Of a DNA stretch of 10,555 nt, positions 1 through 8,034 are shown in pieces (positions within the stretch are counted from its first letter, which is position 1; every line of letters starts with the position of its first letter). A model generated the notes under the pieces. It had not been told where the DNA came from. It ran no database searches and saw only the letters and a program-made list of their open reading frames with translations. Origin of the DNA: Larix sibirica (Eukaryota > Streptophyta > Pinopsida > Pinales > Pinaceae); contig NWUY0304067946.1 in assembly GCA_004151065.3 (NCBI GenBank), forward strand, positions 1 to 10,555, written 5' to 3'. Made by a program: the position numbers and the translations under genes.

Positions 1-655
1 GTTTATACATTGTCCATGTACTATAAAAACTTGTGTATATTAGTGTTAGGTTAAAATGAAAAAATGGTTACTATTAGTTCATATTTTTCAGTGATACTAT
101 TAATTCATATATATATGTCATTAATTGAGTTTTTAGAATTAAAAATTAATTTTAATGTGAATATGGTAGATTGCACAAAATGATATCATTAATAGAATTG
201 TGTATTTATCATTAATGACAATGTACAAAAATGATAGTATTCATTAGCATTAAGGAAACCTTTAGTACAAAGACCACATGTCAAGTTAGAAAAAAAATTT
301 GAATTTTTAAATTTTAAATTATTATTTTGTTTAAACAATTTCACATCCAACCAAGGCTAATTTGTCACTTCAAGGCCTTTAACGAATCATAAAATAACAA
401 ATAACAAATTTTAAATATTTAACAAAATAATTTATAATACATAAATATTACAAAACATTGTGAAACATTATGAATTTGTTTTAGGATTAATATAAAGCTA
501 AAGTTTATGTATGACCAACTTATTGTTATATTCTCTAGGAATGACTTAAAAAGAAAAGAGAATTAATTATAAATGTTATTATCATTTCATTGGTTAACTG
601 TAGTGGAAGAGAAACCAAAAAAGGTGACAAAAATGGTTCCAGTTTTTCCTTTGAC
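1..655. other. AT-rich intergenic DNA, no gene seen
   Basis: This stretch is very AT-rich, with A/T runs and short ATTAAT-type words. TCATTAAT occurs at 118-125, 186-193 and, as the palindrome TCATTAATGA, at 209-218. No reading frame looks like protein. The open frame that begins near 573 is low complexity, runs through a tandem duplication, and has an equally long open frame on the other strand, so it is not called. I see no RNA gene, transposon end or promoter that can be supported. Confidence 0.7.
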
Positions 656-731
656 ATTTTTCAAAAGAACTAAGTTATGCTTGTCTAATATACATTTTTC
701 AAGAGAACTGAGGTATGTTTGTCTAATATGT
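656..731. repeat. 2 x 38 bp tandem duplication
   Basis: Two adjacent 38 bp units, 656-693 and 694-731, both start ATTTTTCAA and contain TTGTCTAATAT. They match at 32 of 38 positions by hand count, and five of the six differences are transitions. The copies are head to tail with no spacer, so this is a local tandem duplication that has since diverged. It lies in intergenic DNA and no function is suggested. Confidence 0.8.
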
Positions 732-882
732 AAGTTAAGAAAAAAAAAATATTTGGAGACTAATGGTAGAATTGAGCAAATGGCAGTAAGGACCATTTCA
801 TTCCTGGTTTGTAGTGGAGAGATGAGCTGGAGCAAGGGACAACATCATTCTTCAAATCCTTGACATACTTCTGACTAAACAA

Positions 883-1395
883 AAGTATGTTTATTCCTTG
901 TTAAATCTCCATAATGATTACATGTTGATACTAGTTGAGGGCTTGTCTAAGGTTTTATTATTGTATTTCATGTTGTAGCATATTGGTTTGCTCCTTGGAT
1001 GACATGAATAATCGTAAAATTGAGAGTGCTCCAGGCTAAGGAAGTATGTTTATTCCTTGTTAAAGCTCTTGAATGGTTACATGTTGAAATAATAGTTGAG
1101 GGCTTGTCTAAGGTTGTATTGTTGTATTTCATATTGTAATATATTGGTTCGGTTCGGTCCTTGGATAGCATGAATAATCTTAAAATTGAGAGTAAGCTCC
1201 AGAATGGTTGCACGTGGAAATAATAGTGTCTAATGTTGTATTGTTATAATTCATGTAAGGAAGTATGTTTATTCCTTGTTAAATCTCCAGAATGGTTGCA
1301 CGTTGAAATAATAGTTGGGGGCTTGTCTATTGTATATGGGTTTGCTTCTTGAATGGCATGAATAATCTTAAAATTGAGAGTGCTCCAGGCTAAGG
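883..1395. repeat. Degenerate tandem array, unit about 159 bp
   Basis: Full copies begin with AAGTATGTTTATTCCTTGTT at 883, 1042 and 1261. A shortened copy (about 1201-1260) lacks the start and the end of the unit. Shared words in order are GGTTRCAYGTTGA, AATAGTTGRGGGCTTGTCTA, GGTTTGCTYCTTG, ATGAATAATC and AAAATTGAGAGTGCTCCAGGC. The first two units are both 159 bp long. The fourth copy has a deletion around its TTGTATTT block and ends near 1395. Open frames on the minus strand in this region repeat the same peptide because of the array and are not genes. The array ends about 350 bp upstream of the predicted start codon of the methyltransferase-like gene. Confidence 0.85.
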
Positions 1396-1411
1396 GCTTT
1401 GGCCATATGCT

Positions 1412-1465
1412 ACACTGTGCTATTATATAGAATTCTAGCACACTGCTATTATATAAAATTCTAAC
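1412..1465. repeat. 2 x 26-28 bp tandem repeat carrying TATA-like words
   Basis: Unit A (1412-1439) and unit B (1440-1465) are adjacent. Both start ACACTG, both contain GCTATTATATA, and both continue into AATTCTA. Unit B lacks two bases after ACACTG. Each unit holds one TATATA core, so a TATA-box-like element is duplicated here, about 280-330 bp upstream of the predicted start codon. Confidence 0.8.
1450..1458 (+). promoter_or_regulatory. Candidate TATA box (TATATAAAA)
   Basis: TATATAAAA is a good match to the plant TATA-box consensus. It lies in the second unit of the duplicated element, about 295 bp upstream of the predicted ATG at 1745. It would imply transcription starting near 1485 and a leader of roughly 260 nt. 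The leader contains several upstream ATGs and may also contain an intron. AT-rich plant DNA produces such words by chance, so this is only a candidate. Confidence 0.3.
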
Positions 1466-1692
1466 ACATATTAAGTACTTATTGAGATAATGTTATGATT
1501 GAGAGAATTCAAAGTTATGCTCTTAGACTTTCAGGCTTGTATGTTGAGTTACAGTGGAGAGTTACGATTGTTCAGGGCTAGGAATAATGAAATTTTGAGA
1601 GGTCTAATGTTTTAATGGATTACATGCATTTCATGATGATTTTTCTAATGATTTCTTTTTGTCAAAGGATATTATCCTATAGTTGACTTGGG

Positions 1693-1707
1693 ATGGCAGG
1701 GAATTAA
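1693..1707 (+). promoter_or_regulatory. Short upstream ORF in possible leader (MAGN-stop)
   Basis: An ATG with favourable context (G at -3 and +4) opens a four-codon frame that ends in TAA, 37 bases before the predicted main start codon and in a different frame. If transcription begins upstream it would be read as a minimal upstream ORF. Alternatively, the acceptor-like AG at 1681-1682 (TCCTATAG) could mark the start of an internal exon, and the true start codon would then lie further upstream. Confidence 0.25.
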
Positions 1708-1744
1708 TTGTGAATCCTTTGTGGAATCTCTCCTGTATTCAGAT

Positions 1745-3684
1745 ATGGAATTGGCTATGCATGATCCACATATGAACAGGTCCAGCTATGCACTGGGAAG
1801 TCCTTGTTTGGATAGGAGTATCCAGCATTATTCCAACTTCCATCAGATATTATTAGTTGGAGAAGGGGACTTTTCTTTTTCTTCAGCTCTGGCCAATGCT
1901 TTTGGATCTGCTGAAAACATGGTTCCCACCTCTCTTGATAGTAGAGGTCTTACGCATTTCCTCCAATTCTTCTATGTTTCATTATTTTTGTTTGGTTGTT
2001 CTTATCCTATGTATTTGCTGTTGTTTTACATTTTGTATTATGCTTCAATTTCTATATTTACGCTCTTGATGCAGAGAAGGTGCTACAGTTTTATAAATCA
2101 GCCCATGAAACACTATCGAATTTGGGGAGGCTAGGAGCACTGATATTGCATGGGGTTGATGTAACCACAATGGAGAAGCACCATATCATAAGAAAGATGA
2201 GGTTCCATAGAATTATCTACAACTTCCCTCATGCAGGTTTCTGTGGACACGAAGATGATACAGCAGTTATCGAGTAAGTTTTTAAGACCTCATGTCATTT
2301 CATGTTCCAACAAAAACTATCAAAGTTAAATATATTTTTGAATAAATCAAGGGATCTATTTTGTGAGAGGAGATTGGAGCATCCAGACACAATTGAATGA
2401 ACCAATGTTATAGTCAGTGAGATTTGTTTTGACATATGCTTGGCAGAAGGCACCGCCACCTGTTGAAGATGTTTTTCAAGAATGCAAGGACTGTAGTGAG
2501 CGAAATTGGAGAAATTCATGTAACTCACAAAGAAAAAAACCCATACAATAAGTGGGAGTTGGTGAAACAAGCAGAAGAATGTGGATTACTATTGAAAGAA
2601 TCAGTTCACTTTACGAAAGAGGATTATCCTGGCTACATTAATAGAAGGGGAGCTCCACCCAGAGCTGGTGGAACATTCTCCTTGGGAGAGTGTAGAACTT
2701 ATAAGTTTGTCCCAGGGTAAGAATATTCTGGAACAAGCCGTGTGATATTTTCCTTTGTCGGATAGCACTGTTACACACTATTCTTATACTCTGATAATAT
2801 CATTTTGCAGTCCAGGCTTTCTCTACAATCGTGAAATAATGGCTATCGAAGTTGTATTGCCAAACATTTCTTCTGAAGCCTCTGCAGAAAACTGTAAAAC
2901 GGCTATTTTGGAACCGGAACCTCAAAGGCAAGTGAGGATGGCAGATGAAATGGCGAAGGCAGATGCAGAGACTTCATTTAACTGCTTGAAGATGCTTGCA
3001 GATAAAGAATTTGTAAGGCAGCGGATTGACACCCTCCATCAAATTGCAAAAGCTTGGAGAGTAAAAGCAATGATTGCTGAACAATTAGATGAAGCTTTAG
3101 ACTTGAAAGAAGATGCATTTAAGAGAAAAGAGACAATCCTCAAGGAAGCTATCTTGGAGCTTCAATCTGAAAGACAAGCAAGGAAGGATGCTGAAACAGA
3201 AAAAGCCCATTTGGAGGCATGTATAAACCACTTGAAGGTTGTTTTAAGTAAGGAACTCAACGAAAATGACGAGTTAAAGAGGCAAAGGGACACAGCCCTT
3301 TTGAAAGATGAAGAAATTTTGAGAAAAGAGACCTGCCTTAAGGAGGCTATTTTGGAGCTTGAATCTGAAAGGCAAGCAAGGGAAGATGCTGAAACAGAAA
3401 AAGCAGATTTGGAGGCATCATTAAACCACTTGAAGATGATTTTAATTGGGGAACTCAACAAAAATGATGAATTAACAAAGCAAAGGGATGAGGCCCTTCG
3501 TCAAAGGGAAGAAGTTGGCAGAGAAAAAGCAAATACTGCCAAACAGCTGCAGAAAGGAATGATGCCCTCATTGGTATCTTCATGTTTGGCTTTTACATTA
3601 TATTTATTTCGTAAATGTAAAAAAAAAATCAGAGGAGTCTACAAGAATGAGCAAGGCAGTAACAATGACGATTTTATAGTATAG
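1745..3684 (+). CDS. BMT5-like (DUF2431) methyltransferase-domain protein with C-terminal coiled coil
   Basis: Four exons (1745-1946, 2075-2273, 2447-2716, 2811-3684) join in frame to 514 codons plus TAG. Residues 35-66 hold the SAM-binding glycine-rich strand and turn, ILLVGEGDFSFS, ending in TSLDS. HGVD is at 93-96, NFPHAGF at 117-123, GEIHVTHK at 155-162, DYPGY at 193-197 and LGEC at 213-216. These are the family's hallmark motifs in the usual order. Yeast Bmt5, the characterised member, makes m3U in 25S rRNA. Plant members, often named At4g26485-like, are mostly uncharacterised and usually stop soon after the LGEC/KF block. This one continues with about 220 residues of Glu/Lys/Arg-rich coiled coil (248-470) and a hydrophobic segment (475-490) followed by RKCKKKIR. 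The ATG at 1745 was chosen because it is the first in-frame ATG and has G at -3 and +4. The frame is open back to 1652, so a further 5' exon is possible. The domain call is firm. The enzyme's substrate and the exact C-terminus are not. Confidence 0.85.
1947..2074 (+). other. Intron 1 (128 nt, phase 1)
   Basis: The donor is AGAG|GTCTTACG and the acceptor TTGATGCAG|AGAAGG; the interior is T-rich. Joining restores SLDS-R-E-K-V, which aligns without gaps to the SLDSY-[DE]-x-V pattern of plant family members. Another GT at 1941-1942 would keep the same phase but lose the Ser of SLDS, so 1947 is preferred. The upstream frame stays open through the whole intron, to a stop at 2132-2134. Confidence 0.85.
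2274..2446 (+). other. Intron 2 (173 nt, phase 2)
   Basis: The donor is ATCGA|GTAAGT, close to consensus, and the acceptor GCTTGGCAG|AAGGCACC. Joining gives AVIERHRHLLKMFFKNA, matching the family's His-Arg-x-Leu-[VL]-x-x-FF-[RK]-NA helix. The frame upstream ends at a stop immediately inside the intron, which supports splicing. Confidence 0.9.
2717..2810 (+). other. Intron 3 (94 nt, phase 2)
   Basis: The donor is CCAGG|GTAAGA and the acceptor CATTTTGCAG|TCCAGG, both near consensus. It joins the end of the methyltransferase domain (TYKFVPG) to the coiled-coil exon (PGFLYNREIMAIEVV). The frame upstream stops at GGG-TAA at the donor, so without splicing the protein would end as a conventional DUF2431 protein. 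This intron marks the boundary between the family domain and the added C-terminal module. Confidence 0.85.
2881..3522 (+). repeat. Three coding repeat units forming the coiled coil
   Basis: Unit 1 (3127-3324, residues 330-395) and unit 2 (3325-3522, residues 396-461) are each exactly 198 bp, or 66 codons, and abut. By hand count 47 of 66 residues are identical, including LKEAILEL, SERQAR, DAETEKA and NDEL. A more diverged unit 0 (2881-3126, residues 248-329) aligns without gaps over its first half: CKTAILEPEPQRQVR and AEMAKAD-type residues, then NCLKML, against LKEAILELESERQAR and NHLKMI. It then carries about 16 extra residues. The segment looks like stepwise in-frame tandem duplication within a single exon. 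Its length of 66 residues is six 11-residue turns but not a whole number of heptads. Confidence 0.85.
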
Positions 3685-3923
3685 CCTACCTTCTATTGCT
3701 GCCATTTGTTTTTATGGATTTGATATGTTTTCTTAGAATTTATGTATTGCCCTATAACAACACACTCTTGCCAAAGAGCTATTTCAGAGACTTATTTTGT
3801 GGGATAAGTATGTGTTATGTAGCTTGGCCTTGGGGCTCCTGCCATGCCTTTAGTGATATTGCTTTGAATTCCTTCTCTATTATGAATTTGATACCTACCA
3901 ATTTGATTTTGCCTTTTTGATCC
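3685..3923 (+). other. 3' flank or 3' UTR of the methyltransferase-like gene
   Basis: This T-rich DNA follows the TAG stop and has no credible reading frame. No AATAAA lies within it, although plant polyadenylation signals are often degenerate, so no cleavage site is placed. The frame of the small ORF starting near 3696 is low complexity and is not called. Confidence 0.4.
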
Positions 3924-4370
3924 ATGTCAATAGAAAAGAGCCCTAGAGTGAAGTGTCCAGTTTCAGAACACCATATGGTTGAAATGTGGGAAAAGCATAG
4001 GCTTTTACGGGGCAAAATGAAGCTCAATATGGATCGATTGGGTAAAAACTAAAACATTTTACAGGTGAGATAAGAGTTGAAGAACTTGTCGAGCAGCGCG
4101 GAAGATATTGGAATCAATACTAACTCTAAGTGTAGAAATAATGTCTAAGAGCAGATTGAGAATGGAGCTATCAGATTGCTATTGAGGGATTCCAATTGGA
4201 GGCCACATTACTGGCCTCATGAAGAGCTTGTCATCGCAAAAGGTAATTTTATTTCAGAATTGGAGTAAGAAAAGATTATGCAGGAAATGTATATATATGT
4301 AGACATGGCAGAGAATTCAAGTGTTTAAAAATTGTGGGAAAGAACAAAAAGCAATGATATTGTCAGTTGA
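3924..4370 (+). pseudogene. Coding-like frame broken by stops; possible decayed exon
   Basis: From the ATG at 3924 one frame reads 42 codons to TAA (4050-4052), including VEMWEKHRLLRGKMKLNMDR. The same frame then continues past stops at 4071, 4146 and 4266 with protein-like stretches: SSSAEDIGINTNSKCRNN, IRLLLRDSNWRPHYWPHEEL, and further on EKIMQEMYIYVDMAENSSV. All four of these stops are TAA and no frameshift is needed between segments. I do not recognise the protein. It could be a decayed exon or duplicate, an alternative downstream exon of the gene at 1745-3684, a short real ORF (3924-4052), or chance. Confidence 0.25.
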
Positions 4371-5564
4371 GTTGCATCTCTGAAGTTGATGAATATCTCA
4401 CAACATATTTCATATCGTTGATAGTTCACTATATTAATGAGAGACTTTTCTGGGCCTTTGTTTTTATTGCAAAATGTGTGGATATGAATAAGAACCTGCT
4501 CACTGGTGTCTTAGTTGAGTGGGGCGACCTTAGAGTTAAAACCAAGCACAACATCGGGGAAAGAAAGAAACCATATTGATGGCTTAAAGATCAGTGAAAA
4601 ATGATCCATGCAATTAGAAAAAAATTCCTAAAGTTGGTAGAGAACGTGGTAACAAAATAGGATATTTCTAGATTAATAGATAGTAACAGTGAACAGCAAG
4701 TAGGTTCAACTCAAGGGAGATGTTCTGTTGGCTGTAGCTAGGGCCTACAAGAAGTTCAGTAGAAATTAGGGTTGAATTATTGTACCCTTGTCAATGATCA
4801 GGGACAGTCCAGCCGCTAATGAAATGACGACATCAATGATCTAACTAGGATAGGGAAGAGGTTTTTGGTCGGGCATGCACACACTTTCTTCTATGAAATT
4901 TGGCATGACCTGTGTTTCTAAATTACTTTTTTGAGTTTTTTGAAAGGTCCTACTTTAACATTGTAATTGAAATCCATCTTATTCTGTTATGCCTGAATTC
5001 TTTGGATAATGGCTGGAAATCACTGATCTGCAACATACGTTGGAAGCATGAGGATGAAGATCTCTGTATTTTCACGAAGTTTTGGTGGTTTGGTTGAATC
5101 ATCGGGATTGATTTCAATCCAAAAGCAGCTCTTGTTTTGGAGACATTTGCAGTTAGCTTTTAAAGCCTAGAGAAAATATATATCCATAGGCACTGGTATA
5201 TCATTTGTTAGATTCAACTTTTGGTAATTGATTACACATGCAATTATGATTATACATGCTGTTGCTAAGCATGCCAATTTTATTTCTTTCACTTTAGGGA
5301 AGAAATTAACTCTCCAATCAGGCTTCAGTGCTTCAGGTATCACACTGCAAGAGCTTTAAGTAAGGTAGAATCAAGTTCCAAAATGTACTCATGCTGTTAA
5401 AATGCCATGTTACTTAAGAATTTTCCATGTTGGTTTGATTTGTTTGCAGGCTGGTTTGAATTTCAGTTTGCTTTCAGGTTTAGTACTAATAAACCATCGT
5501 GCATGGTTTTGCCAGCTCTCAGTATTGCTTATCCTGTCCTTAGTTCTTCAGTAACAAGTTATTT
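4371..5564. other. Non-coding stretch, nothing recognised
   Basis: No reading frame here has recognisable protein character on either strand. The ORFs starting near 4367, 4912 and 5407 are short and hydrophobic or low complexity, without family motifs. Acceptor-like sequences occur before 5298 (CTTTCACTTTAG) and 5450 (TTTGTTTGCAG), and a short frame after 5299 reads EEINSPIRLQCFRYHTARAL before stopping at 5398-5400. Spliced 3' UTR exons are possible but cannot be shown from sequence alone. Confidence 0.5.
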
Positions 5565-5940
5565 TTGTCCCGGAGGAGGAAAAATGCTCCGGTACTAACG
5601 GCTGCCAGCCTAGCCTCTGTTGATAGTGGATACTATCTCAAGACCCTGATGCACAGCGGAATCACCGTGCAGAGACAAAACCTCGCTCCCTGTAATGACC
5701 CGCTGGCAATGCATAAATGTGTAGGCTTTCACTTCTGCCAGATGCCTTGAGTCTTGGGCTGTTAACCTGTTTCCTCATGTCCGAGGAAGACAAGCTCTTA
5801 GCCAAGCAGCCAAGCAGAAGCAGTTTTTACTTTTTGGTCATACTACAGGTCCAAAAAGCAGTTTCAGCCTAGATAGTATCGGCAAGAAAGCCAGTATCGC
5901 ATACTGTCATCACTGAGGCTACAACAGTGGGGCCATGTGC
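5565..5940. other. G+C-rich island with several small hairpins
   Basis: By hand count 5581-5940 is about 49% G+C, well above the surrounding DNA. It holds perfect inverted repeats: CCGGAG/CTCCGG (5570-5592), GGCT/AGCC (5600-5610), GATAGT/ACTATC with a GGAT loop (5622-5637), a bulged GCAC..GG/CCGTGC stem (5651-5670), and CTGGCA/TGCCAG (5703-5741). Two overlapping short plus-strand ORFs exist (open from 5565 to a stop at 5750, and ATG 5717 to 5872), but neither has recognisable motifs. It could be a structured non-coding RNA, a spliced UTR exon, a decayed coding exon or an inserted repeat. No known RNA class was recognised. Confidence 0.35.
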
Positions 5941-6330
5941 TTTCAAGTAGCATCTAGCCTTTAGTCCCATACATGAGACATATACTACCCCGGTAAAGTT
6001 TTTGTTAATATGTTATGTTTAAAGCATAAAACTTTTAATTCTAAGTTATCCATGTTTTTGTGAGTATGTGTGTGGAGACTACTTTGCATTGTACAAGGAT
6101 AGGATTTTCCAATTTTGTTGTTTAATCCAAGGCTTGATATAATTTGCTAAGTGTGAGGTCGGAAGGGTGACTAATCTTTCATAGTCAACAGGTTTGGCAC
6201 CATGCTTCGTCCTTTCAGAGAGATTGCTGTTAACATGGATACCACACTGGAAATGAAATTGTTGCCGTCAGCTTGATATTCCATCTACCTCACCAATGAA
6301 CCATAGCTCAATTGACTAACAAGGAATAAG
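5941..6330. other. Non-coding stretch, nothing recognised
   Basis: Base composition returns to AT-rich after about 5990. I see no ORF, RNA gene or repeat of note before the duplication that starts at 6331. Confidence 0.5.
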
Positions 6331-6410
6331 AGTAATAAGATGGAGTTGATAGTATTCCTTCTGGATCCTCAAAGAAGTAATAACATGTAGTTGATAGTAT
6401 TCTTTGGGAT
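6331..6410. repeat. 2 x 35 bp direct repeat, 45 bp period
   Basis: Units at 6331-6366 and 6376-6410 share AGTAATAA, AGTTGATAGTATTC and a terminal GGAT. The right-hand unit is one base shorter. A minus-strand ORF over this region repeats the peptide EYYQLH only because of this duplication and is not called as a gene. Confidence 0.75.
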
Positions 6411-6732
6411 TAGAAAACATTGCATGTAAACTTTTTTTTGGAAAATAAATAGATCCAAAGTATATTAGATTAGTGGAAAATGTACGTAAGATTACTAAAT
6501 TGGGATAGAGTGCTACGATGGTACCACACATCAAGAGTTTTAGAGAAAGGAAATCCAACTTACGTCACTATTACACTAAACTTGCCCTCGGGCAGAGCAT
6601 TTACAAACCAAAAGTTTCTGGTGATGACTTTTGCTGATGTGATCATTTAAGCAGTCACGATGATTACTTTTACTAATTATAAAATACATCAAAAGGATCA
6701 TTGAGAAAGAGAGAACTGTAATTGCATATTTA

Positions 6733-7180
6733 CTACTGCATGTCATAATCTTGCTGCTGCCAAAAACTAATGGAAATATGTCTACTAATTGAACATAGAG
6801 GGCCCTCATGATGGGAGGGGGAATTGCAGAATTCGGCATCCCACTTTGTTGGCTTGACTGTGTACTTGGAAATATTGAATGATCCTGCTGGACTATCCAA
6901 ATGCTGCCGTGAACTGTACTTCACTGCACCTTGAAAGCTTAGCCTGTTGGGCTTTGTAGTCAGAAATAAATGTCATCTGCTTCAATCTCAATAGCAGTTT
7001 TCATAAGCATTGTTGTTGAAGGATTGTGTTAAATATTATCGTGAGTGTGATCAGCCTAAGCATGACAACCATACCAAGATCCCATCACCAGCTATGGGGT
7101 GTATGGTGCATTTTGAACAGCAGGCTTGGATGTTTGAAAATTCATAAACGAAAAGGCTGTGGGTGTTGATGCTATCAAAA
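6733..7180 (-). pseudogene. Possible decayed coding segment, minus strand
   Basis: Reading the minus strand, a frame open from a stop near 6980 down to 6733 gives protein-like sequence: KPNRLSFQGAVKYSSRQHLD, then SPAGSFNISKYTVKPTKWDA, then EFCNSPSHHEGPL. Upstream fragments in another frame, such as TAFSFMNFQTSKPAVQNAPY and TMLMKTAIEIEADDIYF, are separated by stops. Local G+C rises to about 40-50% at 6781-6960. There is no ATG-initiated intact ORF and I do not recognise the family. Chance is a serious alternative. Confidence 0.2.
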
Positions 7181-8030
7181 GTGTTATTTCTTGCTTTAGA
7201 TTCATGATCTATCGGTTGATAGCTAGTAATTGATGATGAATTGGTTGGAGTAGATATTCTAGGAGGGGCTAAATGTGATGAAAATCATAAGTGTATTCAA
7301 GGGAGGAAAGGTATAAATGGAAAAAGGTATTAAGAAACACCAAATGCACAATTGAGGAATCAAAGGTAAAAATATATATACAAGCCATATTTAGTGCACA
7401 AATATGTGTTACCATTCTCTTGTAACCCACTATCTTAGAAAACCAAACAAATCCTGAAGGTATAGACAATATCAACTACTTTGATAGCTTGATCTTCTAA
7501 ACCTTCATCCTCCCCACACTTGGCCAAAGGGTTGGCACCAATGTCAACATCAACTACTCCTTGGATAACACTATTAAACAAATTCAATAAAGTCAGGACT
7601 TAGGCCTAGGCACAACAGAGTTGTATAATTCAATGTCAGAAATTAAAAAAGAACAGGTGAGACCAGGTGTGAATCTACTGACAAATATGGTAGAATAGTT
7701 GCACCTGAGTTCATTTTTTAAGTTAAAGAAAGTCCATACTATGCAATGCAAACCTAGAGAGCATATTGCTAAGAAGGACTTCAAAACAAAGAGAGAATAA
7801 AACTAACATTTACTTCAACTTCCCAACAAAATCCATTGTCAAGTTCCTTGTAAGGAAATGAATCTAAGATAAGCTCATCACCTACAAAATCAAAGTGAAA
7901 GCACAAAATAAATTTGGCCAGTAACAAGCATAAAACAATAGCCATGAATCCACAAATTGTGAGTCCTGGGAAGTTTTGGGTGGATAAAAAGGACCCCTGT
8001 CACTATAATCGACCTTCTTACAACCTCAAA
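7181..8030. other. Non-coding stretch, nothing recognised
   Basis: The ORFs on the minus strand near 7269-7475 and 7593-7784 are short, hydrophobic or low complexity and lack motifs. AATAAA words occur (for example 7586-7591 and 7795-7800), but there is no gene for them to serve. No RNA gene or mobile-element end was identified. Confidence 0.5.
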
Positions 8031-8034
8031 AAAC

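Noticed and set aside
573-863. 96-residue plus-strand ORF and its minus-strand partner (587-835)
   Set aside because: Both strands are open over the same bases, the peptides are low complexity without motifs, and the ORF runs through the 38 bp duplication.
968-1441. Two minus-strand ORFs sharing the peptide LAWSTLNF and NKHTS
   Set aside because: The shared peptide comes from the 159 bp tandem array being read in one frame. There is no independent coding evidence.
1996-2277. 93-residue ORF starting MFLSYVFAVV
   Set aside because: Its first part is intron 1. Only 2075-2273 is exon, and it is included in the spliced gene.
3162-3461. Minus-strand ORF opposite the coiled coil
   Set aside because: It is a shadow of the repeated Glu/Lys/Leu codons on the plus strand; its Ser/Phe/Ala composition is what the antisense of a coil gives.
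6618-6664. C-box-like GTGATGA followed by CTGA (possible C/D snoRNA)
   Set aside because: Spacing is only a few bases, no terminal stem is present, and there is no properly placed second box pair.
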